DNA of 64,000 nucleotides from Polaromonas vacuolata (GTDB lineage Bacteria > Pseudomonadota > Gammaproteobacteria > Burkholderiales > Burkholderiaceae_C), in the NCBI RefSeq assembly GCF_012584515.1, contig NZ_CP051461.1, positions 1,917,501 through 1,981,500 on the forward strand, given 5' to 3'. Position numbers and translations under genes: made by a program. The notes under the pieces were generated by a model, which saw only the letters and a program-made list of their open reading frames with translations, searched no databases and was not told where the DNA came from. Positions 25,937 through 35,368 of the stretch are shown piece after piece (the stretch's first letter is position 1; every line of letters starts with the position of its first letter).

Positions 25937-28900
25937 TTAATCGACCCACTTACGCGCATTAATCCACATCTGCATCCACGGGCTGAGCGCACTTTTATCC
26001 AGCGGGCTAAAGCTCATTTGGATGTTGCGAAACACGCGTTCAGGGTGCGGCATCATGGCGGTGAAACGGCCATCGGCAGTGGTCACTGCCGTCAATCCGT
26101 CAGGGCTACCGTTTGGATTAGCCGGATAGTTTTGCGCTGGCTTGCCAAAGTTATCTGTGAAACGCATGGCCGCAATCGCCAAAGCCGGGTCACCACAACC
26201 ACCCAAACTCTGATCGAAATTAGCAAAACCTTCACCGTGAGCAACTGCAATTGGCAGACGCGTGCCAGCCATGCCAGCGAAAAACAAGCTCGGCGAATCC
26301 AACACTTCAACTTGACTCAAACGCGCTTCAAAGCGCTCGCTGCGATTGGTCGTGAAACGCGGCCAAGCGGTGGCACCCGGAATGATGTCGGTGAGCTCGG
26401 CAAACATTTGGCAGCCATTGCAAACACCCAAACCAAAGGTGTCGTCACGGCCAAAAAATGCGTTGAATTGGTCTAACAGCAAAGGGTTAAAAGTAATCGA
26501 TCTGGCCCAGCCAATGCCTGCGCCCAAGGTGTCGCCATAACTAAAACCACCGCAAGCGACCACGCCTTTAAAGTCAGCCAGTTGGACTCGGCTGGTTTGC
26601 AAGTCTGTCATATGCACATCGACCGCCTCAAAGCCCGCTTGGGTAAAGGCATAGGCCATTTCCAAATGAGAATTAACGCCCTGTTCCCTGAGCACGGCCA
26701 CCCGCGGCCTAGACAAATTCAGCATGGGCGCGGACAAGGTTTTGACCGGCTCAAACGTCAGGTGCGCATGCAGACCAGGATCGGTGGGATCGCCCAAGGC
26801 AGCGTGTTCTGTATCTGCGCCCAGTGGGTTATCACGCTGTTGGCAAATCTTCCAACTCACACTGTCCCACACTTGATGCAAGTCTTGCAGCTTGGCTTTA
26901 AAGACGGCTTTGGTATCGCGCCAAACTTGAATCTCACCTTTACCAACTTCAAGCGATGCGTGCGCTGGCCGCGTTTTGCCGATGAAGTGGCTGAACTTGG
27001 ACAGGTCGTGCTCACGCAGCGTTTGCATGACTTCATTACGCAGTGCGGTAGGCACTTGTATGACCGCGCCTAATTCTTCGTTAAACAAGGCTTTGAGCGT
27101 GAGCTCATCACGCCTAGCGCCAACTTGAGTAGCCCAATTTTTGCTGTCGCCGGTATCCATACGGCTGTCGGTAATACCGTCGCCTTCGACCAGCAACATG
27201 TCTATATTCATGGCCACACCGACATTGCCGGCAAACGCCATCTCGCAAACCGCCGCAAACAAACCGCCATCACTGCGGTCATGGTAGGCCAGAATACGGC
27301 CCTGGCTGCGCAAAGCATTGATCGCAATGACCAAATTAATCAAGTCTTGAGGATCGTCAAGATCAGGCACTTCGCCACCTTCAAGATGCAACGTCTGCGC
27401 CAGTATGGACGCACCCATGCGGCACTTGCCCCAGCCCAGATCAATCAATATCAAAGTGCTGTCGGCCTCAACCGCATCAAGCTGAGGCGTTAGCGTGCCG
27501 CGCACATCAGCCAAAGTCGCAAAAGCGGTGACTATGAGTGACACCGGTGAGGTGACTTTTTTAGTCTCGCCCGCTTCTGTCCAGACGGTGCGCATGGACA
27601 AGGAATCTTTACCAACCGGGATCGAAATCCCCAGCGCTGGGCAGAGTTCCATGCCAACCGCTTTAACCGTTTCATAAAGGGCTGCGTCTTGACCCGGCTC
27701 GCCGCAAGCGGCCATCCAGTTCGCCGATAACTTCACGCTTGATAACTCAATCGGTGCGGCTAATAAATTGGTAATCGCTTCTGCCACCGCCATACGGCCG
27801 GATGCGGGCGCATTGAGGACGGCCAACGGCGTGCGCTCGCCCATGCTCATGGCCTCACCGGCAAAACCTTGGTAGTCGGCCAATGTCACTGCGCAATCGG
27901 CAACAGGCACTTGCCAAGGACCAACCATTTGATCACGGTGCGTCAAGCCGCCCACGGTGCGGTCGCCAATGGTGATCAAAAAGCGCTTGGAAGCAACGCT
28001 TGGGTGACTCAGCACATCGATGCAAGCCTTTTGCAATTCAACGCCGGTCAACTCTAGTGGCAATGGATTAGCCGCGACTGAAGTAACGTCGCGATGCATT
28101 TTGGGCGGTTTGCCGAGCAGCACATTCATGGGCATGTCTACCGGTGTTGGGCTGTCGCCGTCAACCAGTAACAATTGCTTTTCTTCAGTCGTCACGCCGA
28201 TAACCGCAAACGGGCAGCGTTCGCGCTCGCAAAAACTTTGGAATAAAGCCAACGACTCAGGCGCTATTGCCATCACGTAGCGCTCTTGGCTTTCGTTACT
28301 CCAGATTTCTTTTGGTGACAGACCGCTTTCTTCGAGTTGAATGGCGCGCAAATCAAAGCGGGCGCCACGGCCAGCATCGTTGACCAGCTCGGGAAAGGCG
28401 TTGGATAGACCGCCTGCGCCTACATCATGAATCGCCAAAATTGGATTCGCCAAGCCGAGCTGGGCGCACTGGTTAATGACTTCTTGGGCGCGTCTTTCGA
28501 TCTCAGGATTGCCGCGTTGCACCGAATCAAAATCGAGTGCCGCCGCGTTAGTGCCCGAGGCCATAGAACTGGCCGCACTACCGCCCATGCCAATTCGCAT
28601 GCCGGGGCCGCCGAGTTGAATCAGCAGCGAGCCGGCGGGGAACAAAATCTTTTTCGTCAGTTCCGCGTCAATCGTGCCAAGACCGCCGGCAATCATGATG
28701 GGCTTGTGATAACCCCAAGTTTGACCACCCACAGTTTGCTCATACTCACGAAAGTAACCGGCTAAGTTTGGCCGACCAAATTCGTTATTAAATGCCGCAC
28801 CACCCAGTGGGCCTGCGGTCATGATCTCAAGCGCACTTGCGATGTGATCAGGTTTGCTGAGCTGCTGGCCGTCAGCAAACAATTTAGATACCGTGAAACC

Positions 28901-29962
28901 GGTCAGTGCGGCCTTGGGCTTGGAGCCGCGACCGGTCGCGCCCTCATCCCGAATCTCACCGCCCGCACCGGTTGCTGCGCCAGAGAACGGCGAGATAGCA
29001 GTCGGGTGATTGTGGGTTTCTACCTTCATCAAAACATGGGTTAACAGCGCATCGCTGGCGGCATAGCTTTGACGGCCATCCGCATTAACGCTGGCATTAA
29101 AGCGCTGAAGCACATGGCCTTGCATCACAGAAGCGTTGTCCGAGTAGGCAACTACCGTGCCTTGCGGGTTGAGTTTTTCAGTGTTTCGAATCATCGCAAA
29201 CAAGGATTTTTCTTGCGCAACGCCATCAATCGTGAACTCAGCGTTAAAGATTTTGTGACGGCAATGCTCGCTATTGGCTTGCGCAAACATCATCAATTCG
29301 ACATCCGTTGGATTGCGCTTTAGCTGCTGAAAAGCTTTGACTAAATAATCGATTTCATCTTCAGCCAGCGCCAGTCCAAACTCTGCATTGGCTGACTCAA
29401 GGGCGGCTTGGCCACCGACTAAAACATCAATCATTTGCAGTGGCTCAGCCGGCATTTCAGCAAACAAGCCTTTGGCCTGCTCGCAGCTATCGACCATGCT
29501 TTCGGTCATGCGGTCATGCAGCAAGGCTGAAATTTGTTCGCGCTGGGTTGCTGTCAATACTGTTGCTTTGCCCAAGAGTGGGTTTTTAAGGCTTAAGCGG
29601 TATTCCACAATGCGCTCGACCCGGCGTACTGCCAAGCCGCAGTTGCGCGCAATGTCGGTAGCTTTTGACGCAAACGGCGAGACCGTACCAAAGCGCGGCG
29701 TTATCCAAAAAGTAGCATGGCTTAAATTGCCGGACGGCTCTACTTTGCAAGGCTCGCCGTAGGTAAGCAGCTCGGTGAGCTTGTCAAACTCAACCGTTTC
29801 AATCGGGCTGGTGGTTGCGACTAGGTGCACAAAGCGAGCGTGGACTGCAATGATTTTTTCATTCACAGCCGCTAGCTGGGGAAGTAACAAACCGGCGCGG
29901 AACTCGCTAAGGGCACTAATACCGCGAGGCAAAGCCTCAAATGTCGTCAGGTGGTGGGTCAC
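25937..29962 (-). CDS. purL: Phosphoribosylformylglycinamidine synthase
   Basis: 1341 residues: the large single-chain PurL of proteobacteria. The N-terminal and linker domain leads to the synthetase core with [50 protein letters not shown] (in parts), and a second ATP-grasp-like half. The C-terminal class I glutamine amidotransferase begins near residue 1070 ([19 protein letters not shown]), with the nucleophile in GVCNGCQMF, and His and Glu in [11 protein letters not shown]. It catalyses the fourth step of purine synthesis, FGAR to FGAM, with glutamine as ammonia donor. It is a single-gene unit, convergent with ompW. No defect was seen. Confidence 0.97.
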   Translation of the reverse strand: MTHHLTTFEALPRGISALSEFRAGLLLPQLAAVNEKIIAVHARFVHLVATTSPIETVEFDKLTELLTYGEPCKVEPSGNLSHATFWITPRFGTVSPFASKATDIARNCGLAVRRVERIVEYRLSLKNPLLGKATVLTATQREQISALLHDRMTESMVDSCEQAKGLFAEMPAEPLQMIDVLVGGQAALESANAEFGLALAEDEIDYLVKAFQQLKRNPTDVELMMFAQANSEHCRHKIFNAEFTIDGVAQEKSLFAMIRNTEKLNPQGTVVAYSDNASVMQGHVLQRFNASVNADGRQSYAASDALLTHVLMKVETHNHPTAISPFSGAATGAGGEIRDEGATGRGSKPKAALTGFTVSKLFADGQQLSKPDHIASALEIMTAGPLGGAAFNNEFGRPNLAGYFREYEQTVGGQTWGYHKPIMIAGGLGTIDAELTKKILFPAGSLLIQLGGPGMRIGMGGSAASSMASGTNAAALDFDSVQRGNPEIERRAQEVINQCAQLGLANPILAIHDVGAGGLSNAFPELVNDAGRGARFDLRAIQLEESGLSPKEIWSNESQERYVMAIAPESLALFQSFCERERCPFAVIGVTTEEKQLLLVDGDSPTPVDMPMNVLLGKPPKMHRDVTSVAANPLPLELTGVELQKACIDVLSHPSVASKRFLITIGDRTVGGLTHRDQMVGPWQVPVADCAVTLADYQGFAGEAMSMGERTPLAVLNAPASGRMAVAEAITNLLAAPIELSSVKLSANWMAACGEPGQDAALYETVKAVGMELCPALGISIPVGKDSLSMRTVWTEAGETKKVTSPVSLIVTAFATLADVRGTLTPQLDAVEADSTLILIDLGWGKCRMGASILAQTLHLEGGEVPDLDDPQDLINLVIAINALRSQGRILAYHDRSDGGLFAAVCEMAFAGNVGVAMNIDMLLVEGDGITDSRMDTGDSKNWATQVGARRDELTLKALFNEELGAVIQVPTALRNEVMQTLREHDLSKFSHFIGKTRPAHASLEVGKGEIQVWRDTKAVFKAKLQDLHQVWDSVSWKICQQRDNPLGADTEHAALGDPTDPGLHAHLTFEPVKTLSAPMLNLSRPRVAVLREQGVNSHLEMAYAFTQAGFEAVDVHMTDLQTSRVQLADFKGVVACGGFSYGDTLGAGIGWARSITFNPLLLDQFNAFFGRDDTFGLGVCNGCQMFAELTDIIPGATAWPRFTTNRSERFEARLSQVEVLDSPSLFFAGMAGTRLPIAVAHGEGFANFDQSLGGCGDPALAIAAMRFTDNFGKPAQNYPANPNGSPDGLTAVTTADGRFTAMMPHPERVFRNIQMSFSPLDKSALSPWMQMWINARKWVD

Positions 29963-30099
29963 GGGGACTGGCCTTGTCAGGTAATGAGTAAGTACAAACC
30001 AAGGCTTGGCCGTTGGTAGGGTGGCAACCCAGCGCCAGTGTTAGCGAGGAGTAGACAAAGAAATAAATTTTACCAGCGCCAGCACGCCCACTGAGATAT

Positions 30100-30442
30100 T
30101 CAGGCCTTCTTGATGAATTGGGACTTGAGCTACATCGCGCCTATGCCTTCGATCTTGCAGTCAATGTCATGGTCGCCGTCTATCAGGCGAATGTTTTTTG
30201 ATCTTTGTGCCGACCTTGACAACCGAGGATGAGGCTTTGATTTTTAAGTCCTTGGCTAAGCTAGTAGTGTCACCGTCTTGCAGCACGTTACCGTTAGCGT
30301 CTTTCCAGACACGCATATCGGCGACAGGCGCGGCGTCTTGTGCCCACTCATGGGCGCACTCTGGGAAGACCATCTGCTTGCCGTCTTCGTAAGTGAATGC
30401 AGATTTGCATTTAGGGCATAAGTGAGTGAATTCTTCACGCAA
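30100..30442 (-). pseudogene. Degraded yjdM/phnA-like zinc-ribbon gene
   Basis: The sequence still encodes recognisable YjdM family segments ([44 protein letters not shown]). A run of six A (complement of T 30194-30199) shifts the frame. One base less would restore [21 protein letters not shown]. The restored frame then meets an in-frame TAG (30130-30132) where the family has Lys, followed by LKSQFIKKA and a final TGA at 30100. One zinc cysteine of the second CxxC is Phe (VFPEC), and the 5' end has lost its normal start, leaving a TTG or GTG near a GGAGG. Three or more independent lesions argue for a true pseudogene, not one sequencing error. Confidence 0.8.
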
Positions 30443-30498
30443 TTGTCCTCCACGATCTGAAACGCATAGACACCATCTGCTAATCGCATGGACCAAAA

Positions 30499-30535
30499 TT
30501 AGCAAGGCCATAGTTGAGGTGGGATAATCTAAAAA
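30499..30535 (+). promoter_or_regulatory. Candidate promoter for map, transcript probably leaderless or nearly so
   Basis: TTAGCA (30499-30504) and GATAAT (30523-30528) are spaced 18 bp, with an extended TGG immediately before the -10 box. Transcription starting about 7 nt after the -10 would coincide with the map ATG at 30535. No Shine-Dalgarno is visible at the proper distance. Confidence 0.45.
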
Positions 30536-31389
30536 TGACTATTACCTACAAAGATGCAGCCGGCATAGCTGGTATGCGCGTGGCTGGCCGCTTGGCCTCC
30601 GAGGTGCTGGATTACCTGACACCATTTATTAAACCGGGTCTCACGACCAACGACATCGACCGCTTGGCGCACGACTACATGACCCAAGTTCAGGGCACGA
30701 TTCCCGCGACTTTGGGCTATCAGCCCGCCGGTTACGGCGCCTACCCCAAGTCTCTGTGTACCTCGGTCAACCACCAAGTCTGCCACGGCATACCCAATGA
30801 CAAACCGCTTAAAAAAGGCGACATTGTTAACGTCGACGTGACCGTCATCAAAGACACTTGGCACGGAGACACCAGCCGCATGTATTTGGTTGGCGAAGCA
30901 TCGATTGCAGCCAAAAGGCTTTGCGCTGTGACTTATGAAGCCATGTGGCAAGGCATCATGCGCGTCAAACCTGGGGTCAGACTCGGTGACCTCGGTTTTG
31001 CGATTCAAACTTTTTCTGAAAAACAAGGCTTTACCGTTGTACGAGAATTTTGCGGACACGGCGTGGGTCAGAAATTTCATGAAGACCCACAAGTTCTGCA
31101 TTACGGCAGACCAGGCACGCTTGAAGTTCTCAAGCCCGGCATGACTTTCACGATTGAGCCCATGATTAACGCCGGCAAGCGTGAAATCAAGGACGGCCCA
31201 GAAAAAGACGGCTGGAGCATTGTTACCCGCGATCACTCACTCTCGGCGCAGTGGGAACACACCATCTTGGTCACTGAGACCGGCTACGAAGTCATGACAG
31301 TCTCTGCCGGCAGCCCAGCCATACCGGCTTTTGTGGCCGAGTACGAAGCAAAAATGGCAGCAGCGGCACAAAGCCCAATCGCTGCCTGA
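30535..31389 (+). CDS. map: Type I methionine aminopeptidase
   Basis: 284 residues from ATG 30535 (MTITYKDAAGIAGMRVAGRL). Metal-ligand and substrate motifs are all present: CHGIPNDKPLKKGDIVNVDVT (in parts), the DTS pair in WHGDTSRMY, FCGHGVGQKFHEDP, MTFTIEPMIN and SAQWEHTILVT, giving the Asp, Asp, His, Glu, Glu set. It removes the initiator methionine from nascent proteins. The family is about 265 residues; the extra residues are a short Ala-rich C-terminal tail. It is 72 bp upstream of glnD, with a perfect hairpin between them. Confidence 0.96.
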   Translation: MTITYKDAAGIAGMRVAGRLASEVLDYLTPFIKPGLTTNDIDRLAHDYMTQVQGTIPATLGYQPAGYGAYPKSLCTSVNHQVCHGIPNDKPLKKGDIVNVDVTVIKDTWHGDTSRMYLVGEASIAAKRLCAVTYEAMWQGIMRVKPGVRLGDLGFAIQTFSEKQGFTVVREFCGHGVGQKFHEDPQVLHYGRPGTLEVLKPGMTFTIEPMINAGKREIKDGPEKDGWSIVTRDHSLSAQWEHTILVTETGYEVMTVSAGSPAIPAFVAEYEAKMAAAAQSPIAA

Positions 31390-31390
31390 A

Positions 31391-31419
31391 CTCAAGGGGC
31401 GGGCAAACCGCCCCTTGAG
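31391..31419. terminator. Perfect 12-bp hairpin between map and glnD
   Basis: CTCAAGGGGCGG (31391-31402) pairs with CCGCCCCTTGAG (31408-31419) around GCAAA. An A-run rather than a T-run follows on the plus strand, so it may attenuate or stabilise rather than terminate. It begins two bases after the map stop codon. Confidence 0.6.
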
Positions 31420-31461
31420 AAAAATTAGTCTCTGACCGGCCGCTGGCCAAGGTGGCAAAAA

Positions 31462-34056
31462 GTGACAACTGATTTAGCAATCGTCAAAGACCGGTATCGC
31501 GCCGGCAAACAGGCTTTGTTTGCCTCACTAGCCGGCAGTGGATCGTCTATTCGCGGTATTAAAAGTAGGCTGCAAAGTCTATCCAAACACACTGACGAGA
31601 CCCTAGCCATACTTTGGGAAAACTCAGGGTTCACTGATGCAACTTGCCTGATCGCAGTGGGTGGCTACGGCAGAGGTGAGCTTTATCCGCATTCAGATCT
31701 AGATGTGCTGCTACTGCTGCCGGCCCACACCAGACTAGACCAAGACCCAGAATTCAAAACCAAGGTCGAAAACTTCATCAGCGACTGCTGGGACAGTGGC
31801 TTAGAAATTGGCTCAAGCGTGCGCACCACCGATGAATGCCTAGAAGAATCCGCCAAAGATGTGACGGTGCAAACTTCACTTTTAGAAGCGCGCTTGCTAA
31901 TGGGCTCCAAGTCAGCCTTTCTACAGCTGCAAGAAAAGCTCGCTAGCGATATGGACGCTTATGCTTTTTTCGTGGCAAAAACACTAGAGCAACGCCAGCG
32001 CCACAACAAATTTGACGACACACCCTATTCACTAGAACCCAACTGCAAGGAGTCACCCGGTGGCTTGCGCGATTTACAAGTCGTGTTGTGGGTAGCTCAA
32101 GCAGCTGGTCTGGGTAAAACTTGGGACGAATTAGCTAAAAACGGTTTAGCTACTGCGTTCGAGTTACGCCAACTCAAAAGCAACCTCGCCCAACTCAGTT
32201 TAATTCGTGCACGTCTGCATTTAATTGCCGGCCGGCGCGAAGACCGCTTGGTGTTTGATCTGCAAACCTCATTGGCCGAGTCTTTTGGCTACCGCAGCAA
32301 AGCCGAAGACGGCAGCAAAATGCAGCGCCGCCCAAGCGAAGAGTTGATGCGACGCTACTACTGGGCAGCCAAAGCAGTCAGTCAGTTAAACCAAGTTTTA
32401 CTGCTCAATATTGAGGAGCGTTTAAACCCTTCGATCTGGCCAATGCCTGCGATTAATGAGCGTTTCTTCGACAAAGCCGGCATGCTTGAAGTGGCCACTG
32501 ACGACCTCTATCTGCGTGAACCGCACGCCATCTTAGAGACCTTTAGGTTGTACGAGCAAACTGTTGGCATCAAAGGTTTGTCGGCACGAACGCTGCGTGC
32601 GCTTTACAACGCCAGAAGCATTATGAATGCCCAGTTTCGCAGTGACCCGGTCAACCATGAAACCTTCCGCCAAATACTCATGGCACCAGAAGGCATTACC
32701 CACGCTATCCGTTTGATGAATCAGACCTCAGTGTTGGGTCGCTATCTTTGGGTATTTCGAAAAATCGTTGGCCAAATGCAGCATGACTTGTTTCATGTCT
32801 ACACCGTTGACCAGCACATTCTCATGGTGCTGCGTAACGTGAGGCGCTTTTTCATGGCCGAGCATTCGCATGAATATCCGGCCTGCTCACAGCTCGCTGC
32901 GGGCTGGGACAAGCCTTGGATCTTGATTGTTGCAGCACTGTTTCATGACATTGCAAAAGGCCGTGGTGGCGATCATTCCGAGCTGGGGAAAAAAGACGTT
33001 CGCGTATTTTGTCGTCAACACGGCATAGAAGCTGAAGACACCAAACTGATCGAATTCTTAGTCGGTGAACATTTAAGTATGAGCAGAATCGCTCAAAAAG
33101 AAGATCTGAGTAATCCAGACGTGATACTGGCTTTCGCCGCCCGCGTGGGCAACGAGCGCTATCTGACCGCGCTCTATCTGCTCACAGTAGCGGATATACG
33201 TGGCACCAGTCCAAAGGTCTGGAACGCGTGGAAGGGAAAACTATTAGAAGACTTGTATCGCTACACCTTACGCGTACTTGGCGGTAGAGCACCAGACGCA
33301 GCGGCTGTGATTGAAGGACGAAAACGTGAAGCGCTGATAGAGCTTGCCTTGTTTGCCGAGCCATTCGAGTCGCATATAAAACTCTGGGAGACGCTGGACG
33401 TCAGCTACTTTATTCGCCACGATGCTAGCGATATTGCTTGGCACGCACGCCAACTTTCGCGCCATGTCAACAAAGGAAAAGCGATTGTGCGCGCACGCCG
33501 ATCATCGGCTGGCGAAGGCATGCAAGTACTGGTCTATACGCCCGATGTACCCGACTTGTTCGCACGAATTTGTGGCTATTTTCATCAGGCCGGTTTCAGT
33601 ATTTTGGATGCCAAAATCCACACCACCAAAAACGGCTATGCGATTGACACCTTTCAGGTCAGCAGCCCTGATTTAGACGAGCATTACCGCGAACTCGCCG
33701 CCATTGTTGAGGCAGAAATGGGCCGCGCAGTAGAAGACAAACAACCACTGCCAGAACAAGGCATGGGCAGAGTTTCGCGGCGCGGAAAAAGCTTTCCGAT
33801 TGCACCAAGAGTTGATTTACAGCCCGACGATAAAGCCCAGCGCTGGCTGCTAACTGTCTCTGCCAGCGACCGTGTTGGCCTGCTCTACCTAATCGCACGT
33901 GTGCTGGCCAAACATCACATTAATTTGCTACTGGCAAAAGTCACCACACTGGGGGAACGTGTCGAAGATACTTTCTTGATAGATGGGCCTGAGCTACAGC
34001 AAAATAAAGCACAAATCGCTATAGAAACCGAATTGCTGCAAGCTTTAGATACCTAG
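31462..34056 (+). CDS. glnD: Bifunctional [protein-PII] uridylyltransferase/uridylyl-removing enzyme
   Basis: 864 residues starting at GTG 31462 with AAGGTGG upstream. Domains in order: nucleotidyltransferase with [19 protein letters not shown] (about 67-85), PII-uridylyltransferase central region with [15 protein letters not shown] phosphohydrolase with [18 protein letters not shown] (about 491-508) for uridylyl removal, and two C-terminal ACT domains (about 695-770 and 795-864) that sense glutamine. It senses nitrogen status and modifies PII proteins. All catalytic motifs are intact. The map-glnD neighbourhood is common in betaproteobacteria. Confidence 0.97.
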   Translation: MTTDLAIVKDRYRAGKQALFASLAGSGSSIRGIKSRLQSLSKHTDETLAILWENSGFTDATCLIAVGGYGRGELYPHSDLDVLLLLPAHTRLDQDPEFKTKVENFISDCWDSGLEIGSSVRTTDECLEESAKDVTVQTSLLEARLLMGSKSAFLQLQEKLASDMDAYAFFVAKTLEQRQRHNKFDDTPYSLEPNCKESPGGLRDLQVVLWVAQAAGLGKTWDELAKNGLATAFELRQLKSNLAQLSLIRARLHLIAGRREDRLVFDLQTSLAESFGYRSKAEDGSKMQRRPSEELMRRYYWAAKAVSQLNQVLLLNIEERLNPSIWPMPAINERFFDKAGMLEVATDDLYLREPHAILETFRLYEQTVGIKGLSARTLRALYNARSIMNAQFRSDPVNHETFRQILMAPEGITHAIRLMNQTSVLGRYLWVFRKIVGQMQHDLFHVYTVDQHILMVLRNVRRFFMAEHSHEYPACSQLAAGWDKPWILIVAALFHDIAKGRGGDHSELGKKDVRVFCRQHGIEAEDTKLIEFLVGEHLSMSRIAQKEDLSNPDVILAFAARVGNERYLTALYLLTVADIRGTSPKVWNAWKGKLLEDLYRYTLRVLGGRAPDAAAVIEGRKREALIELALFAEPFESHIKLWETLDVSYFIRHDASDIAWHARQLSRHVNKGKAIVRARRSSAGEGMQVLVYTPDVPDLFARICGYFHQAGFSILDAKIHTTKNGYAIDTFQVSSPDLDEHYRELAAIVEAEMGRAVEDKQPLPEQGMGRVSRRGKSFPIAPRVDLQPDDKAQRWLLTVSASDRVGLLYLIARVLAKHHINLLLAKVTTLGERVEDTFLIDGPELQQNKAQIAIETELLQALDT

Positions 34057-34069
34057 GACGGCTAGATAA

Positions 34070-34106
34070 ATTTTCAGCTGTTGAATTTGCTCTGACGGCT
34101 GAAAAT
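34070..34106. terminator. Convergent terminator candidate between glnD and dsbB
   Basis: ATTTTCAGC (34070-34078) pairs with GCTGAAAAT (34098-34106), 9 bp with a 19-nt loop, in the 63-bp gap between convergent genes. The A/T-rich stem base could serve as a bidirectional terminator. Confidence 0.5.
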
Positions 34107-34119
34107 ATAAATTTATAGT

Positions 34120-34626
34120 TCAACGGCGAAGGCGAATAAGCAGAGCCAAGCCAGCCGCGCCAATGATGGCAAAACAAACAAACGACCAATTGGCAATTGA
34201 TCCACCCAAGAAAGTCCAGTCCACCACGCTACAGTCGCCGCTGCCTTTAAAAATCATGGGGATAACGCGCTGCAGTGGGAAGGTTTCAATCATGCCGTAG
34301 AAGTCGCGACCGCATGACGCTTCAGCCGGTGGAAACCATTGCAAAAAGCTTTGCCGCGCAGCGACAAAAGCGCCCAGCACACAGAACAAAAGCATAAAGA
34401 TAATGCCTGTGATTTGAAGCGACTTGGTGCGACTTAAAGCCGTGAGGCCAGAGACAATTGCGACCAAAATTAAGGCGTAACGCTGAACTATGCACATCGG
34501 GCAAGGCTCGAGTCCCACAACGTGTTGGAGATACAAACCAAAGCCCAGCATTGCCACGCAAGCGGCGCAGATCAACGCCAATATTCGGCTAGGCGCAGTG
34601 TCTGAGTAAGTCGAAAAGATAGTCAT
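34120..34626 (-). CDS. dsbB: Disulfide bond formation protein B
   Basis: 168 residues with four membrane helices. The first periplasmic redox pair is CPMC in GLEPCPMCIVQRYALI; the second pair is Cys in EASCGRDFYG and GSGDCSVVDW. DsbB reoxidises periplasmic DsbA and passes electrons to quinone. Length and order match the family. It is a single gene convergent with glnD. The DsbA-like gene at 42670 encodes a possible but unproven partner, since that protein has no signal peptide. Confidence 0.94.
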   Translation of the reverse strand: MTIFSTYSDTAPSRILALICAACVAMLGFGLYLQHVVGLEPCPMCIVQRYALILVAIVSGLTALSRTKSLQITGIIFMLLFCVLGAFVAARQSFLQWFPPAEASCGRDFYGMIETFPLQRVIPMIFKGSGDCSVVDWTFLGGSIANWSFVCFAIIGAAGLALLIRLRR

Positions 34627-35368
34627 TTTTTCACTTCTCCAAAAATAGCTGCATCGTTTTTGTTAGGCGCCGAATTGGCCCGTGATGAGGTGCGCATGCA
34701 GTCCCCGTTATTTCGTTAAATTTTAAAATCATTGTCTGTAGGAATCGCACATTCACAAAGCGCTATTACAAAGAAAAAATGCCATGTGAGTGTTTTAACA
34801 CCAATCCATCTCACCAGAGAAAAAGTCAAGTTTGCGTCAGCAGACTTTTATCTAAATTTGTTCGCGGTATTACAAGCGTTAAACAACATTTTTAAATATA
34901 GCCTTTTTTCTGACTGGCCCAATTGGCTACATCGCATCGTATTGCCTCGTGATGAGGCCTTAAGTGTTTGGCGTTTGGAGTTTCGCCTTAAAACGTACAA
35001 AGTCATCGCTCAAAACGCCAAGTTTTTTTATCGTTTTTCGCCGACTCATTATTTCTTTCTTAAGTTTCTGCTTGGCGTGGTCACGCAGAGCGATTCATGG
35101 CACGCCATGACATGACATGACATGGAAAAATAAATTAATTTCGTAATACCCAAAAAATATGTTGCTTAATGATTCACTTCGTTACAACATGCACTCGTTA
35201 ATTAATAAGAACTGATTAGTATTCATTCGCTATTTTTTCTCGACCACGTTTTTAATAAACCCTAAAACATCTTCAACTTTAAAAAACTCTTTGTCTCAGC
35301 TAGCAGGCATTGACACAATTCCCGCTGGTTCTAGGCCTTGAGACTGTTTAAACCCAAGGACATGCATC
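34627..35368. other. 742-bp AT-rich intergenic region upstream of the exoprotein gene
   Basis: No convincing gene. A 127-codon plus-strand frame opens at TTG 34732 and ends at 35115, but it has no ribosome site and no family resemblance, so I do not call it. Two short structures are visible: CATGG/CCATG (35096-35109), and a short tandem repeat of CATGA (three copies plus CATGG, 35106-35125). The region presumably holds the exoprotein promoter, within the A/T-rich 35130-35300 stretch. Confidence 0.6.
35106..35125. repeat. Pentanucleotide tandem repeat (CATGA)x3 + CATGG
   Basis: Four near-identical 5-bp units in the leader region, 244 bp before the exoprotein start codon. Short tandem repeats can slip during replication, but four units is below the copy number usually linked to phase variation. 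Confidence 0.6.

Noticed and set aside
26018..29984. Many long open frames antisense to purL
   Set aside because: They are shadows of a highly constrained coding gene; none has a plausible ribosome site or family pattern.
34732..35115. Plus-strand 127-codon open frame before the exoprotein gene
   Set aside because: It uses a TTG start, has no ribosome site and no family resemblance, and lies in AT-rich DNA. I treat it as chance, though it cannot be excluded.
35096..35125. CATGA tandem repeat as a phase-variation switch
   Set aside because: Only four units and 244 bp from the start codon, not in a -10/-35 spacer or a coding region that I can identify.
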